A stretch of 64,000 nucleotides of DNA from Laccaria trichodermophora. Taxonomy: Eukaryota > Basidiomycota > Agaricomycetes > Agaricales > Hydnangiaceae. The DNA lies in assembly GCA_018417955.1 (NCBI GenBank), contig JACTVC010000039.1, positions 124,001-188,000 of the forward strand, read 5' to 3'. The notes beneath the pieces are model-generated. The model had not been told where the DNA came from, searched no databases, and saw only the letters and a program-made list of their open reading frames with translations. Position 1 is the first letter of the stretch. Every line of letters starts with the position of its first letter. Shown here piece after piece: positions 1-12,460 of the stretch. Both the position numbers and the translations under genes were made by a program.

Positions 1-189
1 GTAGACACGATGTTGGGTGTGCGCCTTCCACAAAAATCGATATATGACCTCCTAGCTCAATCCAATTCAACTTTATTTTCTTCAAATAAAATGAAGAATC
101 TCTTGTCGCCCAGGCACACATATGTCACACTTGTCCAAAGGTGCACCGTGCGACGGCCGTGTCAATTGCAACAAACAATATCCTTGACC

Positions 190-2706
190 ATGGTCACCAC
201 ATCCTCAGATCCTGCCGACCTGTAAGTACGGGGCTAGTCTTGTCAAATCATTCAGATCTGCCTCATTTTTACCAGAGTCAGCATCGCAAAACTTGCGAGT
301 CTCATGGAGGAGCAGAACCATCTCCTGCGTCGCATCGACAAGCAACAGGCTGCAGCAGGTGAGCCTCTCAGTTCATGCTTCTGGTCAGATTTACTTAATT
401 CGATTTTAGATGTATCCAGGTAACCCCTACCGCAGGTCGCGGCGACAAGCAGCAGTACATGGGGTGCGTTGTTTCGATCTAGAATCACGGAGACAATTCA
501 ACCCAAGGTCGAACGATGGCGAAGCGGGTTCGATGCTCTACTGGTCTTTGTAAGTTTAGGGCTGACGTTTCCAGCTATGCTAAGTGCTAAGGCATCCACA
601 GCTCGGTCTATTCTCTGCAATTGTGACAACCTTCCTGGTAGCCTCCCTGCCCAAGCTCCAACAAGACGAGGCTGCACGTACGAATGAACTATTGGCCAAT
701 CTCACCGAAATTCTCATCCAACTTAGCACCGGCGCAAATGGTACAAGCCTCAAAGTAGCGGGTCCCGTGCCTTTCGTGCCAGACCCGGTTGATGTCCGGC
801 TCAACTCCTACTGGTCCATCTCGTTGTTCTTCAGTGTACGTCCTAGTACTTAAACTATTTAATGTAAGTCGTGTTGATAAGCATCGTAGCTCTCAGTTGC
901 TGCCTTTGCTATTGCCTGCTGTGGCTTTGCCAACATGGTCACATCGTCCAGCCGTGGAAAGGTGACTGAGAAACTCGTGGATGTAAACCGGAGATGGAAA
1001 TTTGCAGAGAAGCTGCTTGGTCCTGCAATCGAATTCATACCCCAATTACTTGTCATCCCTGTCATTTGTTTTGTCATCGGCCTGTTCGACAACATTTTTT
1101 CCAGCATTCACCGCATACATACCCCTCTCGTCCCACTTGTTAGTGCCTTGAGACTATCGTTGCTCATTGTCGTGGGAACCGCAGGCTTCCTCCTTTTTAC
1201 CATCCTGCATGCCAGTGTCTGGGCAGAGACCTCCCCGTTTCAGAGCATGGTAGCACGGTCTATCCGAAGAGCGGTCGAAATTCTAAAAGAACCCTCTGAA
1301 TACCACTCATATTTGTACTCAAGGACATATCATGAGGTAGTCCAAGTGACACACGACGACGAAACCCTGGACAAGGCCGCAGCTGCCCTTGAAGGGGTGA
1401 TGAAAGTACCTGTTCGAGCTCATTATCGGGAATCTGCCAGCGACCTTGACAAAACCCTACACCATCTCCTCTCACCAGAAGCAACTTGAAGCATCTGGTG
1501 CAATCACACAGCAGCTCAGGCTATCGTTCATCTGAACTCTCGGTTGTATTATCAGTCGCATTTCAACCTTATGCCTCCTCTGGTGGATGCTGCACGCAGG
1601 TCAGCAAGTTATCGTCCTTTAGGAACCCTGTGGTCCTCTACATATCTCAAAGCATGTGCTGTCATTGCCTCAGCCTACCACCCTGAGCACCCACCTGCCG
1701 TGTGCATTCTTGGTTCAGCTTATATGAAGATGGCCTTATATCGTCCGACCAGTCTGTGCTTCAACATCTTTTTTTCTTATTTGCACACTGTATCTCCAGA
1801 TGGCTCAGTCACTCCAGCCTTCATCAAACTCTTTGAACCAGAGTTCATTGGGACATTACACACCCTCATTTCTGTGGCAGTTTACTTTTTTGATCATGAG
1901 ACGGGTATGAATAAACAGTGAGAAGTAATCCTCTCACTTCTGATACAGGCAAAAACTCCTGTGGCTGTACTGACAGCCACTCGCAAGCTCATAGCTGAAG
2001 AAACCACAGAGCCAGAAATCTCACTCCGCCTTGCAACTGCTGGTTGTGTTATCCAGAAATTTTTGGGGCAATTCACATCAGACTTGCATAAACATGATAG
2101 TCTTGTTGCAGATCTTTGCTCTGACTGCATCTTGGTTATCAAGAAATTGCATGAAATGCCAACATGGATTGACATGGGGTCCACTGTCAAGATTCTTTTG
2201 CGCGTAGTGCATCAACTTGGCATCAACCTCAATTCCCCCCCATCCAAACTTCAGCAGAGCTGGCATGGTTGATAAAACATTATAAAATCTCAGAGAGGTC
2301 TGTTAGTTCAGAAAGAGTAGAAGAACTCACTCCACTTGCTTCCAATCAAGTGGGCATTGAACAGGACAGCCAGGAAATGTCAGCAGCAGCATGAACATCT
2401 GACCTTAGCACTCAAATCTTCCATCCCATACCCTCCCCTTTACTCTATTATGGAGGAGGATCATGTTGTCAGAGTAGTCAGTACTTTTTTTGGAATGTTA
2501 ACTTCAGTTATAATATGGAAGGCAAAAGAGACATCACTCCAGATCCTGATCAGTTGTACGTCCTGACTTGTTTAACACAACCTGGGACGGCTTACCGATT
2601 CATCTCCAGGCTAGGCATCCAGAATGGACTGGACACTGTATTGGAGTACATCCAGCGCCATCGCCGCCCAGTCACGGCAAGGCCTTCTAAACCCAGCATG
2701 AGATGA
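190..2706 (+). CDS. DUF6535 membrane protein, probably broken in its C-terminal half
   Basis: A multi-exon gene whose middle exons read ERWRSGFDALLVF, then LGLFSAIVTTFLVASL, then the YWSISLFF segment, the hallmark of the basidiomycete DUF6535 family (function unknown, predicted integral membrane). Four hydrophobic segments are visible: about 600-660, 815-930, 1040-1100 and 1140-1225. Introns seen: 222-275, about 549-600, about 836-890 and 1905-1949. The reading frame from 935 runs to a TGA at 1487-1489, then continues open in the same frame (AQAIVHLNSRLYYQSH) through the 45-nt intron to 2272. A further open frame after a run of seven C (about 2235) suggests a one-base shift before SAELAWLIKHYKISERS. 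So either a short protein ends at 1489, or this is a decaying longer gene. Splicing of the first exons (276-436) could not be resolved. The start at 190 is the first ATG that splices in frame. Confidence 0.6.
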
Positions 2707-5143
2707 ATACACATATTAGCTCCTGGATGCCATGATACAAAGGCGTGCATTAACGAGTAATGTACCACCGCAACTTGAATCAAATCCTGGCCGGATGATC
2801 GACAGTGGCACCCAAAACGATTATTTGGCGTCGACCTGACGAATGGCTTCGATAGCTTGCAAAGTAGGCTGTATACTATTTGATGGCTCAATGAAAGCAA
2901 GACTGCAACTTGAACATCCTGGATGATGCACAGAAACCTCGAACTTGCCGTCGACGTGAACTTTAAAAAAAGAAAATAAGGAAAGACGACGATATTCATT
3001 GATCAATTGAAAAGATGTCATTTGATATGTATTTCGATGATAAGAGCAAGACCGCATTTTGAATATCCTGGATGATCGACAGAGGCGTCTCGGAATCCTC
3101 GCAGCCAAAAAGCCATTGATTAAGACGATTATTTGGCGTCGACATGAACTTCAAGAAGAGAAGAAGAAGAGCCGACGATATTCGTCAATGGATTAATTGG
3201 AAAAGACGAGTCAACGTGAACAAGAAGAAAGAAGGAAATATTCCGAGTCGTTGATCAATCGCAAATTAAAGATAACAGCGTTCATTAACCAGCAAAAGCG
3301 TTAATGAGTATACTTACAGCCCGTTGAAATTTCTGAATGATCGACAGTGACATTGGCGTCGAAGCCTCAAAGGGGAGATAACAAGACGGTCATCTGTGAT
3401 CGTGACCGTTGACTTGAATGGCTGTCAATCAATTGCAAAGTGGGAACAATGGCGTTCATCAACCAGCAAAGGCGTCACTAAATAAAAGACGCGCATCTTG
3501 AAGATCCCAGATGATCACCAATGGCAGACGTCGACGAAGTGATCAAGATAAGCAGAAATGATCAAGATGGACCCATGAGTAGGTGTTGGAATGAATTTAA
3601 ATGATACATGATCGAAAAGAAGCGTCGAGAACTCGAGTGTACCACAAGGACGTGATCACGACGAGAATACTAGCGACGCGGCCATGAAAAACGGAAGAAA
3701 AAAGAACGAAAATGTCATAAGGATTCAGAGATAACAGAGCAGAGATGAAGAGGAACGCACGATGATGCTGCAATGGAGTGATGAAGGCGAAACACGACCA
3801 AAGCTGCCATCCAAGTGGTATTGGCGCAATTGCCAGTAAACGACATAAGTTGACGTGTAGAAAGCGGTGTGCATTAAGCAGCAAGAGCGTTAATGAGTGA
3901 AATTTCCGAATGACCGACGGTGACATCGAAGCTCGATTGCAAAGAATAATGGCATTCATCTACCAGCAATTTCTTGGATATCCCTGATAATCACCAGCCC
4001 AGTGGGATCGATAAGACGTCGAAGAGAAGTTGATCAAGATAAGCAGACGTGATCAAGATGGATGGATGGATAGGTGTTGGGATGAATTTAAAGATACATG
4101 ATCGAAAGGAAGCGTCGCGAACCCGAATGTAGCACAAGGACGGAAGAACAGAGCCGATTAGTAGCGACGTGGCCATAAAAAAACAGAAGAAAAGGTCACA
4201 AGGATTCAGCTTGGAGGAATAACAGAGGAGGGCCGTGATCACGAGGGGGGTTTCGGAGGTGGTCAAGCCGAATAGCAGAGGTAATAACAAATATTGAACA
4301 GAGCAGGGATGACGAGGAATACTTACCCCAAGGAGTGATGGAGACGAAACGCCATGCGGTAAGTATTGCGGGGGTGCGCAATTAGCAGAGTGAATGCCGA
4401 GAGCGAGAGACAAACGCGACGCCTTGGACGTGGGTGACGTGGACGTGTAGATTTGTCAAGGTCCTACGAGGGTTATATTCGACCTGGAGATCGTCCATGA
4501 AGATTCAGACAAGTTACTTCCACGTCGTCAGTCGATAGATCAGATTGGTGTTGATGCATAAGAACTGGAAGTTGAAGGTCAATTAACCAAGCTTCTCCCC
4601 CCGGAAGATGAGATACCGGAGCGCAGTTCGATCTGCCCTGCCAGTGCCAGCAAAGCGTGTCTAATGTCAGTGTCGGAAATGGGTATTCCAAATACGCGTG
4701 AAAAAAATTCCACATCACAGGTGTAATGGAGCTCGAATCCGATATCGAGGGTTGATGGGGGGAAGTAAAATTTATTATGTATTTGAACCTTTGAAAAGCC
4801 TGAGCGTGATGACATGACCATGAGATGAATTCTGGTTGAACATTCTGGCGTAGGGTAAATGTCAATTGTTTGAATGTGAGTTGCAGCCTCGAGGTGTTGG
4901 AGATTATCAGAGCGTGTCAATGTCAAGGCCCAGGGGAAGTGGCGGGCCATGAGGCGAGTGGAGTGTATTCAAGTGAGGAAGGGAGTCTACGGGAGTATCC
5001 AGTTGTTGGAATAAGCTTGAGAACGGGTGAAGAACAAGTGCCCGTCAAATGGCTGGATGGGGAATAAGAACCGAGAAGAAAGAGGCATAATGAAATCGGC
5101 CAGATTAGGAAGATCCCGTCTCTCCAAGTCTCTCTTTCAATAA
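2707..5143. repeat. Non-coding interval with a diverged direct duplication
   Basis: No convincing gene is visible. The segment at about 3535-3745 recurs, diverged, at about 4015-4225, roughly 480 bp apart: both contain GATCAAGATAAGCAGA, GGTGTTGG(A/G)ATGAATTTAAA, ATACATGATCGAAA and ACAAGGA. The word GACGATTATTTGGCGTCGAC also occurs near 2818 and again near 3124, and 'GATGATCGACAG' recurs. This looks like old duplicated intergenic or repeat-derived DNA. The last ~60 bp before 5144 are CT-rich, as is common for fungal promoters. Confidence 0.45.
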
Positions 5144-7958
5144 ATGGGCAAAGTAAAAAAGTCGTCGTCGTTCTTTACACTACCGCAGCTATTCAGCAAA
5201 ATGTCGACGGCAACGACAACGACAACGACGACGACGACGAAGCGCTCCCCTTCACCGTTTTCAATCGCCGAGTTCACATCACTCGTTTCGGCAGCGCTTG
5301 ATACGGATCGCTTCGACCCTGACTCTTCCCAATTTCTGTCATTCACAAGAACCTCCCAAAAAGCAGACTCTATAGTCGATGTAATAATGCCGCATCCTTG
5401 TCTCCCCACTCCTTTCTCGACCGCGTCCATGTCCACGCTTGACTTGAATTCAGAGTTGTCGTTGGAGCCTGCGCCAAGCCGTAGCCCCATGGCGCTGTTC
5501 CAGCTCATCAAGCGACAAGCGACAAATGCGTTCGTTGGCAATGGCAAGAACACACCACAGGCAACCACCACCACCCACACTCGTTCAACACACCCTACCA
5601 CCGTCTCTTTTGCGCCCTTCCCTTTATACCACTCCGCACCTAGACTATCCAGCAGCACCACCACCACAGAAGAATCACGACCGTCTTTCTTCGAAGATGA
5701 CTCTGATTCAGACGAAGAAGACGTGCTCTCAGACGCGGGGAGGACGGAAGAGAGCGATTACATTCCTTATATCCCTTTAATTATCCAACACGAGCGGTCC
5801 GTACAAAATCGACCTACTCTCGGCATATACCCCATCGACAGGTCCCCGCCTTCGCCTACTCCCTCTGGATCTACGACGTCTACACGCTCCCCAGTGACGC
5901 CTTTAACACCCGTCTTTTCCCAGAATCATCATCATGGTGGTGGTATCCAACCAGAGACGAGGCAGAGGTGGTCGTTGTGCAATGATGATGATGATGGGAT
6001 CAGCTTGAGTATTAGTACGAGCACCGACGCCGATGCGGACCCGTTCGCGAAAGCGCGTGTTCAAATTGTGCGGTCGAGTATCAGCTCTGGGTCCGTTTAT
6101 TCCCTGCCTTCTGCTTCTGCTTCTCCGCCCAAGGTTTGTTTGTTTGTTTCTCTCTTCATCCACATACGACTCATGTTCTCTTTTTTTACTTGGGTAGAAA
6201 TCCAAAACGAGGAAACATAGACCAGCGCCATTGGCACCAAGCAAACTGCCCCCCCTCTGTCCCCTCCCTACCGTCCCCAATTCCCATACCCTCGAATCAG
6301 CGTCTTCTTCGTCAGAGAACGACAGCGACTCTCAGCCAGCGCCGTTCTCCCCACCGCTTCAGTCAATCTCACCCATCACCCAGCTGCACATCGGGAGGCA
6401 GACGGTAGACTGCAGCACCAGCGTTCATCGCCGAGAGCGAGAGGGGCATTACGTGCAAACGAGACCTGGGAAGGAATGGACGTTACGCTTGGGCGTACCT
6501 TCTTCTCCTTCTCCTTCAGCTCCTCCTCCTCCTTCAGCTTCTCCTTCTGGTTATGAGCAGCCTCCCGCGCGAGTACCGACTGTGCGTGTCGCCCTATCCG
6601 ACGCCGACAAAGACGCAGAAAAAGACAAAGACGCTATTACAAGTGAAAGAAGAAGACGAGTGAAGAGTCTTCCGACGGGTGGTGATCGTTCGGTGTTAAG
6701 TCAGTTTCAAACTAAATCTCACACCAATTTGAGGAGGAGGGAGGAAGAGGAGGGAGAGAAGGATTGGACGCTTTCGTTGCCGTTGAGTGTTAGTTTGACG
6801 CGGAAGCTTTCGTTTTCGCGTGCGGAACAACAACGACTAGAGCTGTTGCGCGAGAAGCAAGGGAAGGAGCAGAAGGGAGAGCTGGGAAGGTTTCCTCCCC
6901 GAACGAGAGTTACTTCGCAAGTGTCCTCAACCTCAAATGCGAGAGGACGGGTTGCGTCGTTTCTCGGTCCTCAACAGCATTCTAGGTCGTCAACGAGGAA
7001 CGCCTCGTCTTCGTATTTACCAAGGACTGACAAACACCTAGGGGCACCTTCGTCTTCGAGGACGCAGTCGAGGAGCGTGAGCCCTTCTCCCTCTCGATGG
7101 AGCGCTTCTCCTCCTTCAGCAGCAGTGGGATATGTGTCCAAGGACCCTTGGCCTGCGCCTCGTGGCCCGTCTCCGTTGATCATACCACCTTCTGCGTTGG
7201 CGGCTAGGGCGAAGATGGGTAAGGGGTTGCCTCCATCGTCGTTTGCTGCGCCGTCGTTATCGTCGTCGTTCTCTGCGCATACAGGAAGGTCGCGAGCGTC
7301 GTTGAGTTCGTCTCTGAGCTCGTCTTCAAGTGATGCTTTGGGTTCGTCGCGTGTTTCCTCGAGCTCTTCCCGAGTTTCCTTAGGCTCCCCGACCAGCCCG
7401 TCTCGTGTACCCCCGACAGCTTATGTCTACCGCCCTCCTTCCACTGCATCGTCGAGCACGTCCACGATGTCTGCGGGATCAATAATGTCGGTCACGTCGG
7501 CGACGTCTACAGCCTCCTCAGACACCATCGTCCCCGCCGCTCCCGCTCGAGCGAGCATCACTATCACGCGTGCGGGTGAGGATTTGGAGTTTCCTATGCC
7601 CCCTACTACGTATGCCGGCGGAGTTGGAGTTGTTGATTGGAGCCCTGTTTCGTGTCGCAGTAGTCCTCGAAACTCTTTGTCGAGCGTTCGCAGCTCTTTG
7701 TCGAGTACCCGAGACTCGCTCACCCCTCCTCCTCCTGCATCCCTCAACGGCCGACTCACGCCCCCACTCGCACATGGAGCTACTCTTGCATCTTCACCTC
7801 ATCGTACTCGTCCCTCCCCTTCTCCATCGGACTCTATGTGGACTGACGACGATGATACGGAGACAGAGACGGAAACGGAAACGGTGTATGAAGACGCTGC
7901 GTCGACGGTTTCTGGGGTTTATTATAGTGCGAGGTCGAGTTTTGATTTTTTGAGTTGA
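5144..7958 (+). CDS. Ser/Thr/Pro-rich low-complexity protein, function unknown (916 aa)
   Basis: Two exons, 5144-6133 and 6198-7958, joined in phase by a 64-nt intron (AAG|GTTTGT ... GGGTAG|AAA), give 916 residues without a stop. No enzymatic domain is recognisable. It starts MGKVKKSSSFFTLPQLF followed by a poly-Thr run. An acidic stretch (FFEDDSDSDEEDV) lies near residue 185. A basic KSKTRKHR patch sits right after the intron and could be a nuclear localisation signal. The second exon is dominated by Ser runs and SPSP/SSS repeats, with one short helical charged segment (RAEQQRLELLREKQGKEQK). The C-terminus is acidic with TETETETE. It is predicted to be largely disordered. A second ATG at 5201 (MSTATTT) is a possible alternative start. 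Its GC-rich, skewed composition differs from the repeats that follow. Confidence 0.75.
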
Positions 7959-9232
7959 GTTGGATGAGGAAACCCCTCGAACATCCAACATTCATGGCCA
8001 CCTACATGCATGCATGATCAGACGATGAGATTCATGACGGTTGTATGCCCCTTTCTTTCTTTGCCTCGTGCGCGGTACATAGATTCTTGGACGCTCATCA
8101 CCTTCCTTTTGACTACAACGCGCCCCCTCCCTCCCTCTTTTTTTCAAAATCTCGTTCTTTTCCAGCTATCTCAATACCACGCTTTTGTCTTCTCACTCGT
8201 AACGTTTCTTGGCACATGAATCCCCCTCTTCCACTCTCGTTTATATATATATCGAACCTCAGGCCTCAGTGTCCGCTTTATAATTATTGTATGCCCTCAT
8301 TCTCAAAGTGCAACCCCCTTTAGCGTATCGTAGTCCTGGGCACTCTTAAACTTCGATTGTAGGACGTTTTTTACTTATACATAATATATTATCTATTGCC
8401 AACTGGCCAAGTTCGTTTTCTGTGGATACGATATGCTTTATGTATTGATATAATTACATTGACATTTTTGCAGAAGACGCCCATGAGGATGGGCGAATTG
8501 GGACTGGGACTTTTGATGGAAAGAAAAAGATTGTTTTCTCGTCCCTTTACATAAGAACGAGAGAGCAAAAGCTATGCGAAAAAATCTATCGTCTTCGTAG
8601 GAAAGAGGCGCCATCGAGCGCTGAGCCGTCAAAATTGGAATGAGTCGTCTTGCCAAGGATTCCTTGCGGGGTGCATTTTTAGAGCAATTCTAGGGTGTCT
8701 GTCCAGTGACGCGCTCTGGACGATGATTTATGATACCAAGACTTGTGCATCACAATCGCGGACCTTCAGCTTAGTTCCAACCTAGTCGATCACATGGGCT
8801 CAAAATAGCCTATGTACCTTTTTCGGCTTTGTGAAACCACTGTGATGTTAATTTTGAACGACCGAATAGTTTGGATCTAGGCAGCGCAACAGTATAGTTT
8901 TTGCCCCTCTTCCCAGTCAATGCCGTCGTCAAGCTTTTTGGAGCATCAAAGGGAGAGTCTCCAACAGTCTATTTGCAGCGGCTGTTTGAGTGTGGACATT
9001 CATTGGAAAAGGGAGGGAAGATGGGTGAGAAGCCGATGTGGATGCAGGAAGGGGGAGATACACTGCAAACATTCCAAGATACTGAGGTGAGAATATTTTG
9101 AGAGTATTTTGATGATACATAAATTTCTCCCAGAATACTATCCACCATGTATATGTTTAGTATGAAAAAAGATATTTGGTTACTGATGTTGAAGTATCAG
9201 ATGAGTATTTTGATGATATTCAATGTCTTTTC
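7959..9232. other. Intergenic, 3' flank of the Ser-rich gene
   Basis: The region is CT-rich, then AT-rich. Short TATATA and polyA-like stretches at 8240-8400 could belong to the 3' end of the upstream transcript. The short open frames here lack codon bias or recognisable motifs. No gene is supported. Confidence 0.4.
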
Positions 9233-9879
9233 CCAATAACACTTAAGCTTGGTGTCATTACAGAGGTGGAATGGGGACTTTAAGTAGCCGAAAATCAGAA
9301 GTTGGGCGCCCTTCGTGCCTGGCTCCAACATAATTCCACTTGAGGTATGGCTGCCTACATACAGAGGAGTAATGTATCTAATAGGAAGTGGGAGGGCAGG
9401 TGACGAAAAACAAAGACAGCTTTAAACTATAAAGTGGGAGTGAGCTATTGTAACGAGGGCCTTGCAAATGAAGATGAAAATCACACCTAGCTGAGGGAGT
9501 GAGAGTTGAAATGAGAGCCTTATGGAAAGGGGGTGTTTCATCTCACTCCTCAACTAGTGGTGCGAGTTTTAAAATAAACCGCATTCCAAGTGTGAAACGC
9601 GATGTGTAAATCCAAGCATGGATTGCAAAGTTTGCCGGTGGGTGAGTAAGCAGCGGCTCAGAAGTCGTGTGTTGGCGAACATGATGACAGTGTTGTAAGT
9701 GTGTAACTCAAGCTTTGGACAGTGTTCATTGGACTTGAGTAAACATAGTTTAAACTTGACCAATAACACTTAAGCTTGGTGTCATTACAGAGGCGGAATG
9801 GGGACTTTAAGTAGCCAAAAATCAGAAGTCAGGTGCCCTTCATGCCTGGCTCTGACATAATTCCACTCGAGGTATGGCT
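9233..9879. repeat. 120-bp direct repeats flanking a dispersed repeat (R1, copy 1)
   Basis: A ~120-bp unit starting CCAATAACACTTAAGCTTGG lies at 9233-9352 and again at 9760-9879 with about 90% identity. Between them, 9397-9757 is a ~360-bp repeat (R1) whose inverted copy lies at 20776-21135. The arrangement resembles a small non-autonomous element, or an R1 insertion next to a duplicated target. No coding potential is visible. Confidence 0.55.
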
Positions 9880-10363
9880 ATAGTCCTATTTGAAAGAAAA
9901 GAAAAAAGTGATGAGTTCGTGCAGTGAAGGATGTGAGGAGCGAGTGGAAGGTGTGGGCGTGCGGCAGATAAACATTTGTTAAAAATATACAACTTGTCCA
10001 ATAGTAAAGTAGTTGATGTTGGTAGAGTAGTTGAGGTTGAGGCGGTGGGGGAACTGATGAGGGAGTTGAGAGGAGGTGGTGGGGGGGGAAGGGAAAATAT
10101 TGATAAGAGTCTGTTAATAAAGTAGATAAGAAAGTCTGTTGAGAAAAAACAAGAGGAAAAAAGTCTGTTCTCCAAAGCGTGAAGAAATGTAGTCTGTGAT
10201 CATTTCGTTTGTCTGAAAAGGAGTGCCTGAATAAGCACAGGGTTTTTTCAGACATAAATCTTGAAGGCGTCGGATGCCCATCTCCCAATAGCTTGGATTA
10301 TTGAGGGAGGGACACCATTTTCTGCTAAGGAAGTTGCTCCTCCGGCACGGAGAGATTGCTGTA
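9880..10363. other. Spacer, nothing recognised
   Basis: Purine-biased sequence with a G-run near 10077-10090. Minus-strand open frames are low-complexity (poly-Pro, poly-Ser/Thr) and not credible. Confidence 0.3.
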
Positions 10364-10429
10364 CTTTACCCTCCCCGGCTTAATCCATATGGAATCCATG
10401 GAAGGGGGGTGGATTCCAGGAATTCCAGA

Positions 10430-11150
10430 TGGATTCCATGGAGTGGCTGATGGACTCCATACTTTCTGGGGATGGATTCCATGGAATGGCTGATGGACTC
10501 CATACTTTCTGGGGATGGATTCCATGGAATGGCTGATGGACTCCATACTTTCTGGGGATGGATTCCATGGAATGGCTGATGGACTCCATACTTTCTGGAG
10601 ATGGATTCCATGGAATGGTTGATGGACTCCATACTTTCTGGGGATGGATTCCATGGAATGGCTGATGGACTCCATACTTTCTGGGGATGGATTCCATGGA
10701 ATGGCTGATGGACTCCATACTTTCTGGGGATGGATTCCATGGAATGGCTGATGGACTCCATACTTTCTGGAGATGGATTCCATGGAATGGTTGATGGACT
10801 CCATACTTTCTGGGGATGGATTCCATGGAATGGCTGATGGACTCCATACTTTCTGGGGATGGATTCCATGGAATGGCTGATGGACTCCATACTTTCTGGA
10901 GATGGATTCCATGGAATGGTTGATGGACTCCATACTTTCTGGGGATGGATTCCATGGAATGGCTGATGGACTCCATACTTTCTGGGGATGGATTCCATGG
11001 AATGGCTGATGGACTCCATACTTTCTGGAGATGGATTCCATGGAATGGTTGATGGACTCCATACTTTCTGGGGATGGATTCCATGGAATGGCTGATGGAC
11101 TCCATACTTTCTGGAGATGGATTCCATGGAATAGCTGATGGACTCCATAC
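10430..11150. repeat. 43-bp minisatellite inside element E (about 16 units)
   Basis: Units contain GATGGATTCCATGGAATGG followed by CTGATGGACTCCATACTTTC. Spacing measured on the CCATACTTTCTGG core is 43 bp. Because 43 is not a multiple of 3 and the unit has no stop on the minus strand, all three minus frames stay open and create 245-293-codon open frames that are not genes. The second copy of E has only about 5-6 units (about 60975-61230). Confidence 0.9.
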
Positions 11151-11344
11151 TTCTTTCAGATGGAATCCATACTTTTTTAGATGGAATCCATACTTTTTCC
11201 ATACAGAATTTAGATGGAATAAGTCCCAATTCCACAATTATTATCATAGAATCACAAGTCCAGACTTAATCTGTAAAGTTCCAACTTAAACACTAATAAA
11301 TGAAGAAAATTAAGGTGTATTGAATAAGACTACATTATTTTATT

Positions 11345-12050
11345 TTACTACATATAATATTAAAGGGAGGGGGAGGGAGAGGTATAGATATAGAGTGATC
11401 AAGGGAGGGGGAAGTGATGGAGGGGAGTGGGAGTTGTGGAGAGAGGGAGTTGTGGAGAATGAGGAGGGAGGGGAGGGGTGGAGAGTGATGGAGGTGGGGA
11501 GTTATGGAGGAGGAAGGAAAGGTGGAGAGTGGGGGAGCAATGGGAGGAGGGGGAGCAATGGGGGAGGGTGTGATGTGGAAGAATGATGGAGGGAGGGGGG
11601 GGGCTCACCTGGGCTCGTCACTGCGTTCATGGATGGGCGGCGGACATTTTTGGTGGGCGGGGGACATTGTTTCATGGGCGGTGGACGTTTTCGGTGGGTG
11701 GCGGACGTTGTTTCGTGGGCGGCGGACGTTGTTCGTGGGCGGTGGGCGGCGGACGTCGTCTTTGTGGGCGTTGGACGTCGTTGGTGGTGGCCGTTGTTCA
11801 TGGGCGGTTGACATCGTTGGCGGTGGGCGTCGTTCATGGGCGGTGGACATCGTTTTCGTGGGCGGGGACGTCGCTTGCGGTCACTGGATGTCTGTGGGCG
11901 GTCGTTTTCGTGGGCGCTGGTCATCGTTGGTGTGGGGTCGTTGACGTTGGTGGGCGCTTGTTTTCGTTGGTGGGCGCTCGTGGTGGTGGGCGCTCGTTGA
12001 CGTTGGTGTGGTGTGTTGGTGGGCTGTTCGTGGTGGTGGGTCGTCGTGGC
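11345..12050. repeat. Purine-rich tract and G-rich minisatellite in element E
   Basis: 11345-11600 is almost pure A/G (GGAGGGGGAGGG words). 11630-12050 is a degenerate tandem of GTGGGCGGTGGACGTYGTT-like units of about 18-30 bp. Long Gly/Trp or Pro/His-Arg open frames on both strands are by-products of the repeat. Confidence 0.8.
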
Positions 12051-12387
12051 CGAGCAGATACGGCGAACGACGACCGATGTCGTCGTTCGCCGTCTGGTTG
12101 CCACGTCGCGATGTGGCACCTGTGGTTTGTGTTAAAAAGGAGAGTGGGTGGGGTGGTTGTTCCCACTTACCTGGGTTGGGCCCTCGTCACGCGTCGTCAG
12201 CGTCAGCGTCGTCGTTGTCGTTGTCGATGTCGCGGGCGGTCGTGGTTTGGAACGGTGGTGGTGGATGGTGATGGTGGTGGTAGGAAGGAAGGAACGACGT
12301 GGCAACGCTTCAGCCACAGCTGTCACGTTTGACGCGGCACGTGCCCAAAAGCGGTATATACATACCTTTAGTTTATCATATAATAAT

Positions 12388-12460
12388 GCCTTTATGGCTG
12401 AGTTGGCTTGAGTGCTGCTTACATTCACGAGGTTGAGAGTTCAATTCCTTGAGATGTAAG
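12388..12460 (+). other. tRNA-like sequence (Pol III box A/B) in element E
   Basis: A box-A-like TGGCTGAGTTGG (about 12395) and a box-B-like GAGTTCAATTCC (about 12437) are spaced as in a tRNA, but no intact cloverleaf can be drawn. The same sequence appears inverted near 22115-22190 in the second copy. It is probably tRNA-derived and could be a Pol III promoter remnant. Confidence 0.5.

Noticed and set aside
410..419. A 10-nt micro-exon in the DUF6535 gene
   Set aside because: Including it does not give the phase required by the next exon; the 5' splicing is left unresolved.
10325..11247. Three overlapping minus-strand open frames of 245-293 codons with MESI / WSPS / GIHP repeats
   Set aside because: By-product of a 43-bp stop-free minisatellite; all three frames are open and the peptide changes frame every unit.
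11502..12332. Gly/Trp- and Pro/His-Arg-rich open frames on both strands (also 59899-60750)
   Set aside because: Encoded by the G-rich GTGGGCGG minisatellite; simultaneous open frames on both strands, no start context, no conserved motif.
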